A DNA stretch of 64,000 bases from Phlyctochytrium arcticum (GCA_025602905.1 JAHLKI010000018.1:248001-312000), one strand, 5' to 3'. Shown: positions 51,675 through 63,167, numbered from the stretch's first letter. The notes: generated from the letters alone by a model not told the origin. Numbers and translations are program-made.

Positions 51675-52991
51675 CTACAGAACTGGTTTGCGGGCACGAA
51701 CCCTGTCCCGGAGTCGGTGCATGCCGATCACTGCACAAAAGATTATCCCGAAAGCAATCAATAGCCCAATGTAATAGAGCGGGGCGCCAGATTTGCTAAC
51801 GTCCAGAAACGAGTATACCCACCAACCATTCGGACTAAGGAAATAATGAGTATTAGTTACAATGAATGCGGTAGAAGTTAATAGACTGTGAGACACTTAC
51901 TACGAAGCTGTGTTATACCCCTTATAAACGGCGTGTTGAAAGAAAGAGTATCCCATGAACAGCAAGCCGGGGACCAAAATTGCCGGTAGCTGACTAAAGT
52001 AGATAGGAACCCGGTTCAAGTAGAACTCTACCAAAATGATGACCAAGTCCATGGCATGCACATTAACGTTTGTCCACCACTGCGTATGCGAGAACAACCA
52101 AATACATTTGTCAATAATCGGCTTCTGTGCCATGTCTTGAAGCACAGGTGCCACTTACACTCAGCCAGTTTCCATTTTTGATCAGGTCACCAGAAAGCAG
52201 TGCCCAAAACACGATCTAAAAGTTGGCCAATGTTAGGTAGTTCCACAAATGTTCTTGATGAAGTGTGCAATATACTGACGGGCACGATCCAATGGAATGT
52301 TGATGACATGATATACAGGTTCCAGGAAAGCCATTGCGAGATTTTCCATGATTGCAAAAAAACCTTCATGTTGCCATCTCGATTATATCGATACGTTTGC
52401 ACGGCAGCAGCCTGAAAGTTACGATTAATGACAATTTTCCCTTGACCGGCTGCTTCGCCAAAGAAAGACCAGTGATCTGCGTACAATGAGATATCCTCCC
52501 AGTCCAAGCCATGTCAATTGTGTGAAGTAAAAGAGATACGTTTCCGGATTAGGTCTCGCCAAACACCATGGACTGCGAGAGGCGACAGGACAAAGTCAGC
52601 CAAACGATTTCGAATTCATGTAAAGCATAACATTTACGCACACGATAAAGAAGATCCAGAAGGCAGCAAAGCAACGCCAACGGAATAAGGTTTTGGACGT
52701 AACGACCTTTGATGTCACAAGAACAGTGGGATCGGAGCGGAGATCATGGAGGTGAGGGTCGACAAGTCGTCCAAAGAATCCCTTCCGAGGCAAAGGGCTT
52801 GCGTCGGTCTGATACTGCGGTAAAGCGGCGCCAGTGTCATTGCCAAAGAAGGACGAGCTGGAGTTTTGGGCCGAGGTCACGGCAGAAGGGGGAGCTGAAG
52901 GTGGTGCTGAATTGCTTAGACCCGTCGAGTTGCCTTTGGCGGTACTAACCATTTCGTAGCCCTTCTCATCGTGACGCTCGGGGGCAGCCAT
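51675..52991 (-). CDS. multipass membrane protein, FAR-17a/AIG1 or Rolling-stone-like
   Basis: ATG at 52,991 (MAAPERHDEKGYEMVS) begins a 90-residue low-complexity cytosolic tail rich in Ser and Pro. A first membrane helix follows (FAAFWIFFIVCVNVMLYM). After splicing come several more hydrophobic segments: SWNLYIMSSTFHWIVPV-IVFWALL, then WWTNVNVHAMDLVIILVEFY, NRVPIYFSQLPAILVPGLLF, and finally PLYYIGLLIAFGIIFCAVIG before a basic tail RLRDRVRARKPVL. The pattern 'N.HA.....E...NR.P........P..Y...' resembles FAR-17a/AIG1-type hydrolases and Rolling-stone proteins. In AIG1 the Thr/His pair is catalytic; here His of NVHAM would be the equivalent. Family assignment is tentative. Confidence 0.55.
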
Positions 52992-53226
52992 AAGAATTGT
53001 GCAAGTCTTTTAAGACGACCCTTGGCCTAGGGAGAAGGAGGACCAGCTCCCACGTCTATAAAACACTTGGCCGCCCCAGTCGGTTCAAGCGGCCATTGTC
53101 GCGCCGCTCATCAGTGTTCCAGTGTTGATATAACAAATTTGACAAATTCCGCGCATAAAAGCGATAGCCCCAGTATCGATATCAGACGCAACATTTGAGC
53201 TCAGGTGATTCCGATCCACAAAAAGT

Positions 53227-53561
53227 ATGAAACTTCCGGTCCAGCGCAAGGAAGTTCTTAGCTTGTATCGCCGCCTCCTAGCGACGTCAAGGTTAGTGAC
53301 TCGCATGCTACCTTCTCTACTTGCAAAGTCAGGTTTGAACATGTTTACAGGCAACTCGTTTATACCGATAAGGACTACTATCGTCTACGAATCCAGGAAG
53401 CGTTTCGGGAAAATCAGAATGTGTCTGATCCGTCGCGGCAGTTGCGGCTGTATAATGTGAGCTACAAGTGTTCGAGACTGATGTTGCAGAGACAGCTGCT
53501 GATCTTTGGATTATAGCGGGGCCAGTTTATTTTGGACAACAAGATTGGAGGTTTGATCTAA
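53227..53561 (+). CDS. 71-residue LYR-motif protein, MIEF1-microprotein-like
   Basis: Three exons (53,227-53,291; 53,351-53,456; 53,517-53,561) encode 71 residues. The product starts MKLPVQRKEVLSLYRRLLAT (LYR motif at 13-15), continues RQLVYTDKDYYRLRIQEAFR and ENQNVSDPSRQL, and ends FILDNKIGGLI. Length, LYR position, the 'RQL.YTD.D.Y...I...FR.NQ' core and the C-terminal 'G..I..' fit the vertebrate MIEF1 microprotein (AltMiD51). That protein is a 70-residue LYR protein which joins mitochondrial acyl carrier protein and MALSU1 on assembling mitochondrial large ribosomal subunits. Here it is a free-standing gene. Mitochondrial matrix action is inferred from the family. It is convergent with OST3 and divergent from the membrane protein gene. 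Confidence 0.85.
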
Positions 53562-53695
53562 ATAGTGGGTCCAGAGAATGGCAGTAATGGGGAATGCGGC
53601 GACCGAGATACCGAATTTGTTTAATTACAAGAGGTAGAACCAGAAACGGGGCGACCATATAGGCGCCTAAATTCCAAGTGGAAGATTTTGAAGGA

Positions 53696-55113
53696 TTAAA
53701 ACAGCTGGGAAGAAGGAAAGAACGTTCAGTATGAGAATCAAATGCGCCGAGCAGTAGCGTCAGTCACCATTTTGAACGGATAAGCCCCGTTTTTCGCTCG
53801 GAAAATGCGGAGAAGAACCGAGTATAAGACCATGAAGAGGCACACAAGACCAAAAACCGCCAATCGTTGATTTCCAGGATCCGCAATAGTAGGCGTTTTG
53901 GTCACTAAGGCCACGAACGTAATGGACGTGACGGCATCTGCAAAGAATCATTGCGAATTAGGGTGTTGCGTAATGAACTATCAAGATGAACAAACATACA
54001 AAGAAGCCCCACAATTTGACTCTCCAAGACAAACTGGCTCTGAAATCCGGGACTAATTATCTCGGGACGGTTGTCTCGTACACCAGTGTATGGAGGGCCA
54101 CGAATCGAGTTCCACATGTGGCCAGAACACATTAGTACTGTCCATCCCTACGATTTGAAGTTAAAATATCTCCATTGGATCGTTGGCGGGGATGGCGTCT
54201 TACAATGACAGCTGTACACCAGATTTTGCGACTCGTAAACACATTCGAGAATTGCCTCCAGACAAATTGTGCCAGCATCAGAACTCCCACAGCGAGCACG
54301 GCCATGGTCCCATAGTATGCGTAGTTGATGGGACGCCGCACTTTGAACTATTAAGAAAAGACATCAAACTGACCGCCTGATCTGCGTCAACTATAATATG
54401 GTCTTACCTCTGTTCCGACTCGGTTTCCAATATATTCTGCTAGGGCCTCAGCCTCAATCCCTCTGTCGTAACCCGCGGTCAATACTAGTCGACAACGTCC
54501 CTCTGCAACTTACCTTCGGTTGAGATCGTACGCCTCCATATCTGTGCTCCCTACGGCATGCGGCCCCTCAGTCGGTGGAAAATACAGCACCAGGGGCACG
54601 GATTGCACGCCCATCTAGCAGAGTTTAAGCCTTCGATGATACATACTCAAAGTCCAAAGCAGAAATCTACCCGTTGAAAAACCTCCTGACCATCTCGATA
54701 TTCAAGTGAGCCAAAATACAAGTTCCTGTCTTTCTGAATTCGATTCCACCCTGCAGCAACGAGATTAAGCTCTGGTTCAAATTTCCTAGAGGAACAAGTC
54801 AGGATGCAGATCTCGGACGCGTCAGCAATGAGAAAAGACAAAAACACTACTGGCAGGGAACGCATTTGAGCTCGGGGTTTGTAGCAGTAAGTGCTATAAC
54901 AATAGAATAGTTTCGAGGCGCTTCGGTATAGAGTTTAAAGTCGTCGCCGTTAAGCTTGATCGCGCCGTTGGACCGGGAACTTTCCTCCAGCTTACGGACT
55001 TTGTATGCGGAGGAAAAGGCTGTGCAGGACTGCGTAAAGAGAGTGACGAGAAGTAGCACAGCTACCGCCCGATGCGTGACGGCAGTGATCAAAGATGGGG
55101 TCCTGGCCATCAT
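53696..55113 (-). CDS. OST3: oligosaccharyltransferase Ost3/Ost6 (MAGT1/TUSC3) subunit
   Basis: An ER-lumenal oxidoreductase subunit of oligosaccharyltransferase that holds nascent glycoproteins by transient disulfides. ATG at 55,113 (MMARTPSLITAVTHR) opens a signal peptide (VAVLLLVTLFTQSCTAFSSA). The thioredoxin fold follows: GAIKLNGDDFKLYTEAPRNY, SIVIALTATNPELKCVPCQ (redox CVPC), FEPELNLVAAGWNRIQKDRN, LYFGSLEYRDGQEVFQR. The C-terminal half has several membrane helices with the family motif CSGHMWNSIRGPPYTG and SPGFQSQFVLESQIVG. About seven short introns occur. The end is ambiguous: reading on gives ATARRI (stop near 53,744), while a 69-bp intron after YPFKM gives MLF and stop at 53,696-53,698, which I prefer. 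Confidence 0.88.
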
Positions 55114-55653
55114 CTTCAGTTGCTTGTTGCCGAAAATGGGAAGATCCCGTCACTGTCATGAATTGACGGGCAAACCATTCTGGCTGGCTGTGCCGCCGCG
55201 CCGATGCTTTCTGCTGGTGAGACCGGATTTACGAAAACACGCCTTGCTTCAGAGCTTCTGCCCTGCAGCCTTGCTTTCATATCCCACACCGTCTGCTTCG
55301 TACTGGCACACTATATCAAGGATTGTTGAGTGCAGTGGAGGATAGGAACAAAGGACCGTCCGAAATCAACTCAATTACGTGGGAGGCGCAAAGCTATTGT
55401 GAAACCTGATCTCCTGCGAGGATTTTGCTCCGCTTGCTGTAGCAGTTCGCTACATTGCTCTGCTCCGGTTTCCGGCGTTGAAAACAAGCAAAAGTACTCA
55501 GTGCTCCCAGATCACTGACGGATAGCGACGTGGCGTGTGTCCGCTAGCTACAAGTGTAGAAGTTGTACTGTGTTGATTGATCCAGCAGTTACCCCCAGAA
55601 CCCATCCACGTCCCAATTACAGAAATTACAGAGAATATAGAAGAGCCGACAAG
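55114..55653. promoter_or_regulatory. divergent OST3/NAB3 promoter region
   Basis: 540 bp between two divergent start codons. Open frames reading through it use non-ATG starts and have no family match. No specific element recognised. Confidence 0.4.
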
Positions 55654-58339
55654 ATGAACAGACCCGGGTTCCATGGTGGATATGGGTTTGGAATGCCAGG
55701 CGACATCAAGCAAAATCCTCGTCCAGACGTAAGTTATTGTGCGCCTGACCCCGGTTGCAAGGACCTTAAATGTTTTGACCCATGGTTTCAGAACTTGTTC
55801 TATTCTGATCGTACTGGCGACCAGTCTGCATATAACGTCCCAAATCCCAACGCGAATCAAATGGGCGGCCCATTTGTTGGGCCACCAGGATATGATAACG
55901 GTCCTAGATTTCATGGGCGGCCAAGGCCTCCCCCGCACGGCATGCCATCTCATCCTGAGGATAGTTTCCGAAACCACGCCGGTCCTCCTCAGTCCAGGTC
56001 TGCGTCCTTCTGTAGCTACATTTCTCCTGATAATGGCCCTAATGATGATCCAAATATCCTATAGATATTCTCCGAATCACCCTGCCCCTGGGCAAGCCGG
56101 GTATTCCGGTAATCATATCCGTCCACCTCCTTTCGGTGGCAGAAGGGATATGGGTCGTGGTGGTGGAAGAGGAGGGGGGTTCAATGTTGCTGTCGGCAAC
56201 CCGGGCCAGCCGCATGGCTTCCGTCCTTCTCGTCCCGGCACTGGCGGTCCCCGGCCTTTCATGTCCAACAACCCACACAAGGCCTTGGGTACTCCAACAG
56301 GTGGAAACTTTGGCCACGCAAAAGCTGATATCAACCGCGTGCCGCCTCCTCCCGATGCTTCATTTGATTTCCATCCCGATCACTGGGTAGTGTTTAGTGG
56401 TCCACCTAGCCTGATTTCGCAGATGCCACCGAATTCACGCTTGTTCATGGGGAATCTGGCGTCGGAGAGAACTGATCGTCGAGAATTGGCCAGGATCTTT
56501 GCAGTATATGGCAATATTGCAGAGATTGTTTTAAAAGGGAGCTACGGATTCATTCAGTTCGACAGTGCTGAGTCTTGTGGTAGGGCCATGCAGGCAGAGT
56601 CTGGTCGAAAGGTAGCAGGCATGAGTATTGGTAAGTTTCCGATTTTGTTGTGTTTGCGCTCACGAGAGCCCGTCATATTAGTATTTAACCTTTTAAATAC
56701 TCAGATTTGAAAATCTCGCGCGATCGTCGAAAGGAAGCCAGTGCTCGACGAGGGAATGAAGATCGAGGTAGTGGAGGTCGGGGGGGACGTGGAAGAGGGA
56801 CCGACAACCGTAACATCCGAGATGACGATCGTCGGGGTCGTAGAGATTCTGATGAGTGGCGGCGTGAGGATTCATACAGCCGTCGCGATCGTTCCAGTAG
56901 TTACTCGAGTGACGATTCCAGTGGTTCATATCATAGGCGCGATAGCCGCGACTCGCGGAGCCATGATGAAGGCAGGGGTAGTATGAGTCAACGACGATCG
57001 GTTTCGCCAATGCAACGTCAGTCCAGATGGGGGCAAGAGCGTTCCCCTGCCAGAAAACCTTCTGAACAATCCAATCTGCAACTCCCTACTCCTACGATGT
57101 CTGCCGCACCAACGGGATCTGGAGTTTTCCCGTTGCCTGTCCGCTTTGGGAATAATGTTCCCGAGTGTCAGATTATCGTTCTGAAAGAGCTGGACCGGTA
57201 CTAGTACACCTCCCGCTTGACTTACGTTCACTTTTTCTAACGGGTTTATTCAGCGCATATCTAGGGACAGTGGAACAGACTTTGCGCGCTGCCGGTGTTA
57301 TTGCGCAAACACTACATCTCGCCCCTAAAATGAATCTTCGAGATGTTGTCCATCAAATGATTGCTGAAGGCGTCCGTGGAGTAATTTTCCTGGATAAGAG
57401 TCATGTGATAGCCCGAACCGTCTCCATGCAGATTTTCCAAGGCAACGGTGTAGTTGCAGGTAAGTGTACGCGCCTTTGTTAACGAAATTTGAGATATTCA
57501 CTTTTTCTTTAGAGTATGACAAATTGTCTCCGCAAGCCGCCGCTCAACTCTTCATTCAGGACCGTACTAATCGTCCAGTTGTGCCCTCGCAATTTAATGC
57601 TTCTGCCAACCTCCCTCTACAGCAATCCAATCCTTTGAATGGTGCTTTGGCTGGCATGCTCTCGGGTCTTCTTGGCGGTCAATCTGCACAGCCCGCAGCT
57701 ACCATGGGTGGATTGGATGCAACCACTTTGTTAACTCTGGTCTCTGCATTGCAACAGCAGCAGCAGCAACAACAAAATGTCGTGACCAATCCTCAGCTGG
57801 CAGCGCTGTCACAGTTGGGATTAAGCGGTGCTAATCCGCTGGCTGCTTTGGGCCTGGGTGGCATGGCGGGACTGGGCAACATGCACCAACAACCTCAACA
57901 ACAACAGGCACCCTCTCCTGTCCAGCAGGCTGGGACCAATCAGCCAAATTTAGCTGCAATGTTGTCAAGTATGTTGAGCCAACAATCCCAACAAGGTCCA
58001 TCTTCCTCCACAAGCCCGACGACTTATCAACAGCAACAATCATCGCAACGTCCCCCGCCGCCCAATTCGGGATCTGCTCTAACCCATCAACTCGGTTTGA
58101 ACAGCATTTCACCCGGTCCTAATTCCGCTTCCGCGAATGAAGCTTTAGCAAGCTTACAACGACTGTCGTCGCCCGGGGGTCAAATGTCCAGTTTGCCATC
58201 TTCCAGTGGCATCAATGGACCGGGCGGAGGTAATCAAGGGCTAGGAACCAACCCCTCTGAACCGCTCTCTGATATATTGAAACGGTTGCAAGAGTTTTCG
58301 AGCAGCAATGCTGGTAATGGCGCCAGTCGTAGTACTTGA
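55654..58339 (+). CDS. NAB3: Nab3-type nuclear RNA-binding protein
   Basis: Nab3 binds short RNA motifs through one RRM and, with Nrd1, directs termination and exosome decay of non-coding transcripts in yeast. ATG at 55,654 (MNRPGFHGGYGFGMPGD) starts a Gly/Pro/Arg-rich N-terminal region. The RRM reads SRLFMGNLASERTDRRELAR, IFAVYGNIAEIVLKGSYGFI (RNP1-like), SAESCGRAMQAESG. A basic RG/RS/RD-rich linker follows (56,707-57,040). Next is the anticodon-binding-like domain shared with Nab3 and NCOA5: PECQIIVLKELDR, LRDVVHQMIAEGVRGVIFLD, MQIFQGNGVV. The C-terminal 270 residues are rich in Gln, Asn, Ser and Gly, with a polyglutamine run near 57,750. Introns near 55,733, 56,002-56,063, 56,631, 57,200 and 57,460 are short. 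Confidence 0.82.
57748..57776 (+). repeat. CAG/CAA polyglutamine tract in NAB3
   Basis: Nine or so consecutive Gln codons, a mixture of CAG and CAA, inside the Gln/Asn-rich C-terminal domain. Further shorter Gln runs occur at about 57,886-57,907 and 58,028-58,040. Confidence 0.85.
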
Positions 58340-58773
58340 TCGACTTGGGCGTCACCATTTGTACATCATGGCAAAGTCAGTCTTTGCATACAATGTTTCC
58401 TTTAGTGATACTATATTCCCTTTTGTTTTATGGCATTTAGACATTCCCGTCTGGCATAGACGGTATTGATATGTTAAAAAGTTAACTGTCTCATTGAGTG
58501 TGCTGTGTGTAGTTGCGCTGAAGACCGCAGAAGACCGTTGAGGTTGTTCGGATTGTCGGAGTTTGAGGAATGGTGCTGCGCCACTCTATCCGAAGCCACA
58601 TTCATAAGCCACGCCACCTCTTGAGGTTTTTTTTTATTTTTGCTGTTTTTGGCTCTGGTCACTTGCAATTTAGCAGAAGGACTGATTCCAACTTTCCGCA
58701 AAAGACTCTACTCGACTGATTCGTTCGGCCCGTACTTTACGACTCTTTTCGTATCCACACTAGCAACGCTCTA
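58340..58773. promoter_or_regulatory. NAB3 3' region and fibrillarin promoter
   Basis: 434 bp between two same-strand genes. A thymine-rich run sits at about 58,625-58,650. No gene is seen, and the start of transcription cannot be fixed. Confidence 0.4.
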
Positions 58774-59899
58774 ATGGGTCCCCCTGCTCGAGGTGGAGGT
58801 GGTTTCCGAGGTGCCTCCCGTGGTGGAGCTCCCCGTGGTGGTGGTGGAGATCGAGGTCGTGGCGGATTCCGCGGCGGAGCCCGAGGCGGAGGTGTTTCCA
58901 AGTTTGGAGGAGGTGGTCGTGGTGGTGGAGATCGAGGCCGTGGAGGTGGTGGACGTGGTGGAGGTCGTGGTGCCCCAGGTGGTCGTGGTGGACGAGGTGG
59001 AGCCCGTGGAGGTGGTCGAGGAGGAGCCCGCGGAGGAGCCAAGGTCGTCATTGAACCCCATCGACATGAAGGTATCTTTGTTGCGCGAGGGAAGGAGGAC
59101 ATGCTGGTCACCAAGAACTTGGTACCCGGCGACAGTGTTTACAATGAGAAGCGTGTGAGCGTTGATGTGAGTATTCGAAATGACGGAGTTGAATGAGATC
59201 TTGCTTTCCGGTATTTATTTTGCGCTTTTTCTCAGAATGCTGATGGCACAAAAACGGAGTACCGAGTGTGGAACCCTTTCCGATCCAAGCTTGCTGCTGG
59301 AGTTTTGGGTGGTGTTGACCACATTCACATTGCCCCAGGCAAGAAGGTTCTTTACCTCGGTGCGGCCTCTGGAACATCCGTGTCTCACGTTGCTGATATT
59401 GTTGGACCGGTATGTTGACTGGGCGTGCTAATTCTTGGTGGAAGTGTGGACTGCATATTTATCTCTTGTTTATCAGACCGGTCTTGTATATGCCGTCGAG
59501 TTTGCTCACCGTCCAGGACGTGAACTGATTACCATGGCCAAGAAGCGTACCAATGTTATCCCAATTATCGAAGACGCCCGTCACCCCCACAAGTACCGTA
59601 TGCTCGTTGGAATGGTTGATGTCATTTTCGCCGATGTCGCCCAGCCCGATCAGGCTCGTATTGTTGCCATGAACGCCCACATGTTCCTCAAGAACGGAGG
59701 ACACGTAGCCATCTCCGTCAAAGCCAACTGTATCGATTCAACAGTTGCAGCCGATATTGTATTTGCGCAGGAAGTCAAGAAGCTCGAGCAGGAGCGGGTT
59801 AAGGCACAGGAACAATTGACTCTGGAGCCATATGAGCGTGATCACGCACTGGTTATTGGTGTTTACCGTCGACCAAAGAAGACCAAGGGCGGCGAATAG
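58774..59899 (+). CDS. NOP1: fibrillarin, box C/D snoRNP 2'-O-methyltransferase
   Basis: The catalytic subunit of box C/D snoRNPs; it methylates rRNA 2'-OH and, in the nucleolus, histone H2A glutamine. Exons are 58,774-59,166, 59,236-59,409 and 59,477-59,899. Residues 1-90 form a GAR domain of repeated RGG (GGAG and GGTCGT codon repeats). The methyltransferase domain reads [59 protein letters not shown] (SAM-binding GAASGTS), [64 protein letters not shown] (catalytic Lys). It ends [11 protein letters not shown]. Length and motifs are standard. A strong artefactual proline-rich reading exists on the opposite strand of the GAR region. Confidence 0.97.
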
Positions 59900-60084
59900 G
59901 ACTGACTGATCATCATCAACCCATTCATTGTTTCATAATTTATTTTTTCCCCTGTATGTTACCTTTTTTGTCTTTTTTTCTCCAATCATCAATAATGTAG
60001 TTTCACAAATAAATCGCACCCGAGATGCAGACGCACAGATGTCAGAAATGTGTAAATGATGAACTATGTACATGAGTAAGTTTT

Positions 60085-60712
60085 TCACTGCTTGGGGTTC
60101 TGAGCTACAAAGTAGGTTGCCGCCAGTGGTTTGATGGCATTTTCTGTCGCAAAGTCGGCTACATTCCAGCAGCCGCGGTCCTCATTGGCCATTAATTTCT
60201 TGATGGCATCCGTGTTTGCCAATTCCTTGTCCTGGGCGTACCAGATAAAGACGTAGCGATGGAGTCGTGTCTTCTCAGGAGGAGCAGGACCCATATAGGG
60301 AGTGATGGTCTGTCCCAATGACACATCTGCTGCGTTGTCGGACCCTCCTGCCGGGATATCGACCACGACCCAGTGGCGGTAGTTTCTCTTAATGTGGTTT
60401 TCACGAGAAAAGGCATCGGGGTCGGCCAGGACCAGTGTAAAGAATTTGGAGGATTTCAACACATCATCGCTGGCGGCGACAAACTCGACTTTGGAGGGTT
60501 CAGCTTGAGTCTCCTCAGGGGTCAATTCAAGACCGAGGTCTACTTCTTTGGACTGGTAGGAGATGTCCAATACGCCTGCAGGTCTGAAGTCCGGTAACAC
60601 TTTGTGGAAAAGTACCATAAGCTGTCTGTTTTATTTTCGTTCCATAGCCGTACTACTTACCATCCGGGATAACTTCATCAGCGAGAAGGGCTTTGTGGAC
60701 TTTGTTTTCCAT
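60085..60712 (-). CDS. phosphatidylethanolamine-binding protein (PEBP/Tfs1 family)
   Basis: A small soluble PEBP-fold protein; yeast Tfs1 inhibits carboxypeptidase Y and Ras GAP, and others bind lipids or kinases. Exon 1 (60,661-60,712) encodes MENKVHKALLADEVIPD. A 61-bp intron (60,600-60,660) leads to exon 2 (60,085-60,599): VLPDFRPAGVLDISY, the ligand-pocket motif TLVLADPDAFSRENH (DPDAPSR class, with Phe for Pro), YRHWVVVDIP, and HRYVFIWYAQ. It ends ATYFVAQNPKQ. The total of 188 residues is normal. The ORF-only start inside the intron (MVLFHK) is rejected. Given Tfs1's link to Ras regulation the neighbouring Ras gene is a curiosity, but no functional link is shown. Confidence 0.92.
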
Positions 60713-61984
60713 CTTGTTTTCTAGATTGCGCGGGTGATCTTGGCAAGATGAGTTGGGTCTTGACAGCCTTGAAGTTGAGTTTTGACACAGCACCTGACGT
60801 CACATGGCGACCACCTTCAAAGTTTCAAGATTTTCCCACTGATTTTGGAATTTTTCGGAGCTGCCCACTTATATAGCAAATATCTACGATACCTTCAGCA
60901 GATAGATCAAGCAAAAAGTCTTTTCCTGAATGTAAAGAGATGGCTGCTTGTTCATTCTAAGATCAGGATCCGGAGGCCCAGGTCTCGTATAGAGCATTGG
61001 AGACATATGCATGAGACATCTCGGAGACCTGTGCTTGGAGTCTTGGACGCAAGCCAGAGGCAATCAATGCTGAACATGAATGTATGCTCAGACAACTATA
61101 ACGATGATCTTTGCTGGCCTTTGGCAGATTTGGCAATAGAAGATTTGTGTTTCTTGTTCCTGGCAGAGATGTGAGGATGATAGGACATTTTGCAAGCAAC
61201 GAAATGGCGCCTAGTGTGTTTCTCGTTTCTCATGAGTGAATCTACAAAGCAACGTTTTTGTCGGATGTGATATGATAATGAACCGAGAAACTCTTGTTTA
61301 TTGGCTGCTTACGTGCGCGGCTGGTTTCCTTGGTTGTTATTGCGAGCGTGGCCGCCCCCGAACGTGTTGTTACCCACCAACGCAAGCTAATGGTGTCCTA
61401 TATATCTGGGTGAAGCCTTATCCAACTAATACCTGGGACAAGTGCCTGCAACCAACCAGTCACGAAAAAGCTCCCTGGGCGACGCTGCCATCCAACCCCA
61501 ATCATCCCCCGGCAACGCGCCCAACCAAACTGCTAGCTGCCCGCCGCTCCCAAAAGTCTATTTGGGTCCGCCGACTTTATTTTGCGCCTATACCTCAGCA
61601 ATTTAAGCAACCGGAGTAAAATCATACTGCATATTTGGACGACGACGACCACCTCAGGAACCGACTTTTACCTGCTCCTCGCTTCCCGCTTCTCCACTCC
61701 TCAATCCAAAGCACCTGGAATCGTTATTTTGTGAGACCAGATAAAGGTTCAAACGATACATAAACCCAAGAACTTTTGGTCAGTAACATACGTGCTAAAT
61801 ATCCTCCAAGATTTGGGGTTAACTGAGAGGCTAGCGTTTCCGTTCTGCTATCGTCTCAAAAGTGTCAGGCAAAAATCTGCTCGAGAAAATACTAGTATCA
61901 CCGCGACCCACTCCTTGGAAAAACATTATTATCTCCGATCGATCGTAGAGGCTCGGTGCTTTGGACGGTGGAAGTTTTTGTACA
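60713..61984. promoter_or_regulatory. divergent PEBP/Ras intergenic region
   Basis: About 1.27 kb with no gene I can support. The open frames on both strands lack homology, ATG starts or splice structure. The Ras-proximal 400 bp are C-rich and pyrimidine-rich (61,480-61,520 and 61,640-61,720), like a long 5' leader or promoter of a highly regulated gene. Confidence 0.4.
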
Positions 61985-62658
61985 ATGGCTGCAGCAAGAG
62001 GAAACCTCGTTCGGGAATATAAAATTGTGGTGGTGGGAGGTGGTGGCGTTGGAAAGGTAGGGGCCGAAATTCCAAAGTGATGGATATCATATGGACTTCA
62101 GTCACTGATATTTTATTCTGGACTGGTTTTTTTTAGTCTGCACTCACAATTCAATTCATTCAATCTCAATTTGTTGACGAGTATGATCCCACCATCGAAG
62201 ACTCTTATCGCAAACAGTGTGTTGTAGATGGGGAAACCGCAGTTCTGGATGTTCTGGACACAGCCGGTCAGGAGGAATATTCCGCAATGCGTGAACAATA
62301 CATGCGATCAGGCGAAGGATTTCTCCTTATTTACGCGATAACCTCTCGCTCGTCATTCGAGGAAATCCAAACATTTCATCAACAGATCCTTCGAGTCAAG
62401 GACCGAGATTGGTTTCCCGTCACACTCGTGGGAAACAAGTGTGATTTAGAGGGGGAGCGAGTGGTGGGCACCGGCGAGGGTCGTGAACTGGCAAAGCTGT
62501 TCAGATGTAAATTCATGGAAACCTCTGCAAGAAGCAAAATCAATGTGGATGAGGCCTTCTTTTCACTCGTGAGGGCAATTCGAGACGAGAACAAAAAGAC
62601 ACCTGGAGGAGGGACGCAATCTGTCAAGAAGAAGAAGAAACCTTGCTCCATCATGTAG
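61985..62658 (+). CDS. RAS1: Ras small GTPase
   Basis: A plasma-membrane Ras switch upstream of cAMP or MAPK signalling. Exon 1 (61,985-62,056) encodes [20 protein letters not shown] up to the P-loop lysine. An 80-bp intron with a T-rich acceptor leads to exon 2 (62,137-62,658). G boxes: GGGGVGKSA; effector [43 protein letters not shown]. The P-loop residues equal to human Gly12 and Gly13 are glycine; the residue equal to Ala11 is Gly, as in many fungal Ras proteins. The C-terminus is [12 protein letters not shown], a polybasic stretch with a CAAX box (Met at the end favours farnesylation) but no second palmitoylated cysteine next to it. Length 197 is normal. Confidence 0.95.
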
Positions 62659-63167
62659 GAAGAAAGTACACCCCCTCGCTGTATGTGAAACTTTTGGGAA
62701 TGTAACAAGAGTGGAATGGGGAGAGCTTTGATGCGTCTTTTCGATATAGGGTTTCGGTTCTTGCCATCCCAAAGCCGTGTGTCATTAATTCTTTTTTCAA
62801 TATTTGAACATTATTTTCGCGCTGAGTTTCACTACTTTTGCAACCCATCCCCCGAAAGAGATCTTTGTATTTTGAAATGTGCTTGCCATCCTACAGACAC
62901 CTGCAATAATCATCCTTTTTGGAGAACAGGTTCGAGGTACTGTACGCAGCGAACTTTGTTTGCCGATGTCATCCAGGCCATCTTGCCCATCTTCGGGTGA
63001 GAACCGAGGCAAGACGGAAACGACGCCGTCACGGGATCTGCTTACGTCAAGCAACTTGCAGCAACGCGACTTTTTGCCCAATTGTTTGACGCGTGCGTAT
63101 CTTGGAGTTTCCTAAGGACTTTATCCAAAACAAATCAAGAGTCTTTAAATCTTGCTGGTGGCCCACA
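62659..63167. other. intergenic, Ras 3' region and next promoter
   Basis: 509 bp between same-strand genes; AT-rich in the first half. No gene is supported. Confidence 0.4.

Noticed and set aside
58737..59114. Proline/arginine-rich and Thr/Ser-rich open frames opposite the fibrillarin GAR domain
   Set aside because: These are codon-repeat shadows of the plus-strand RGG repeats; no start context or homology.
61236..61619. 127-residue plus-strand frame with a hydrophobic, cysteine-rich start
   Set aside because: It begins at GTG; the inner ATG gives a weak signal-like segment with no splice or homology support, in the Ras upstream region.
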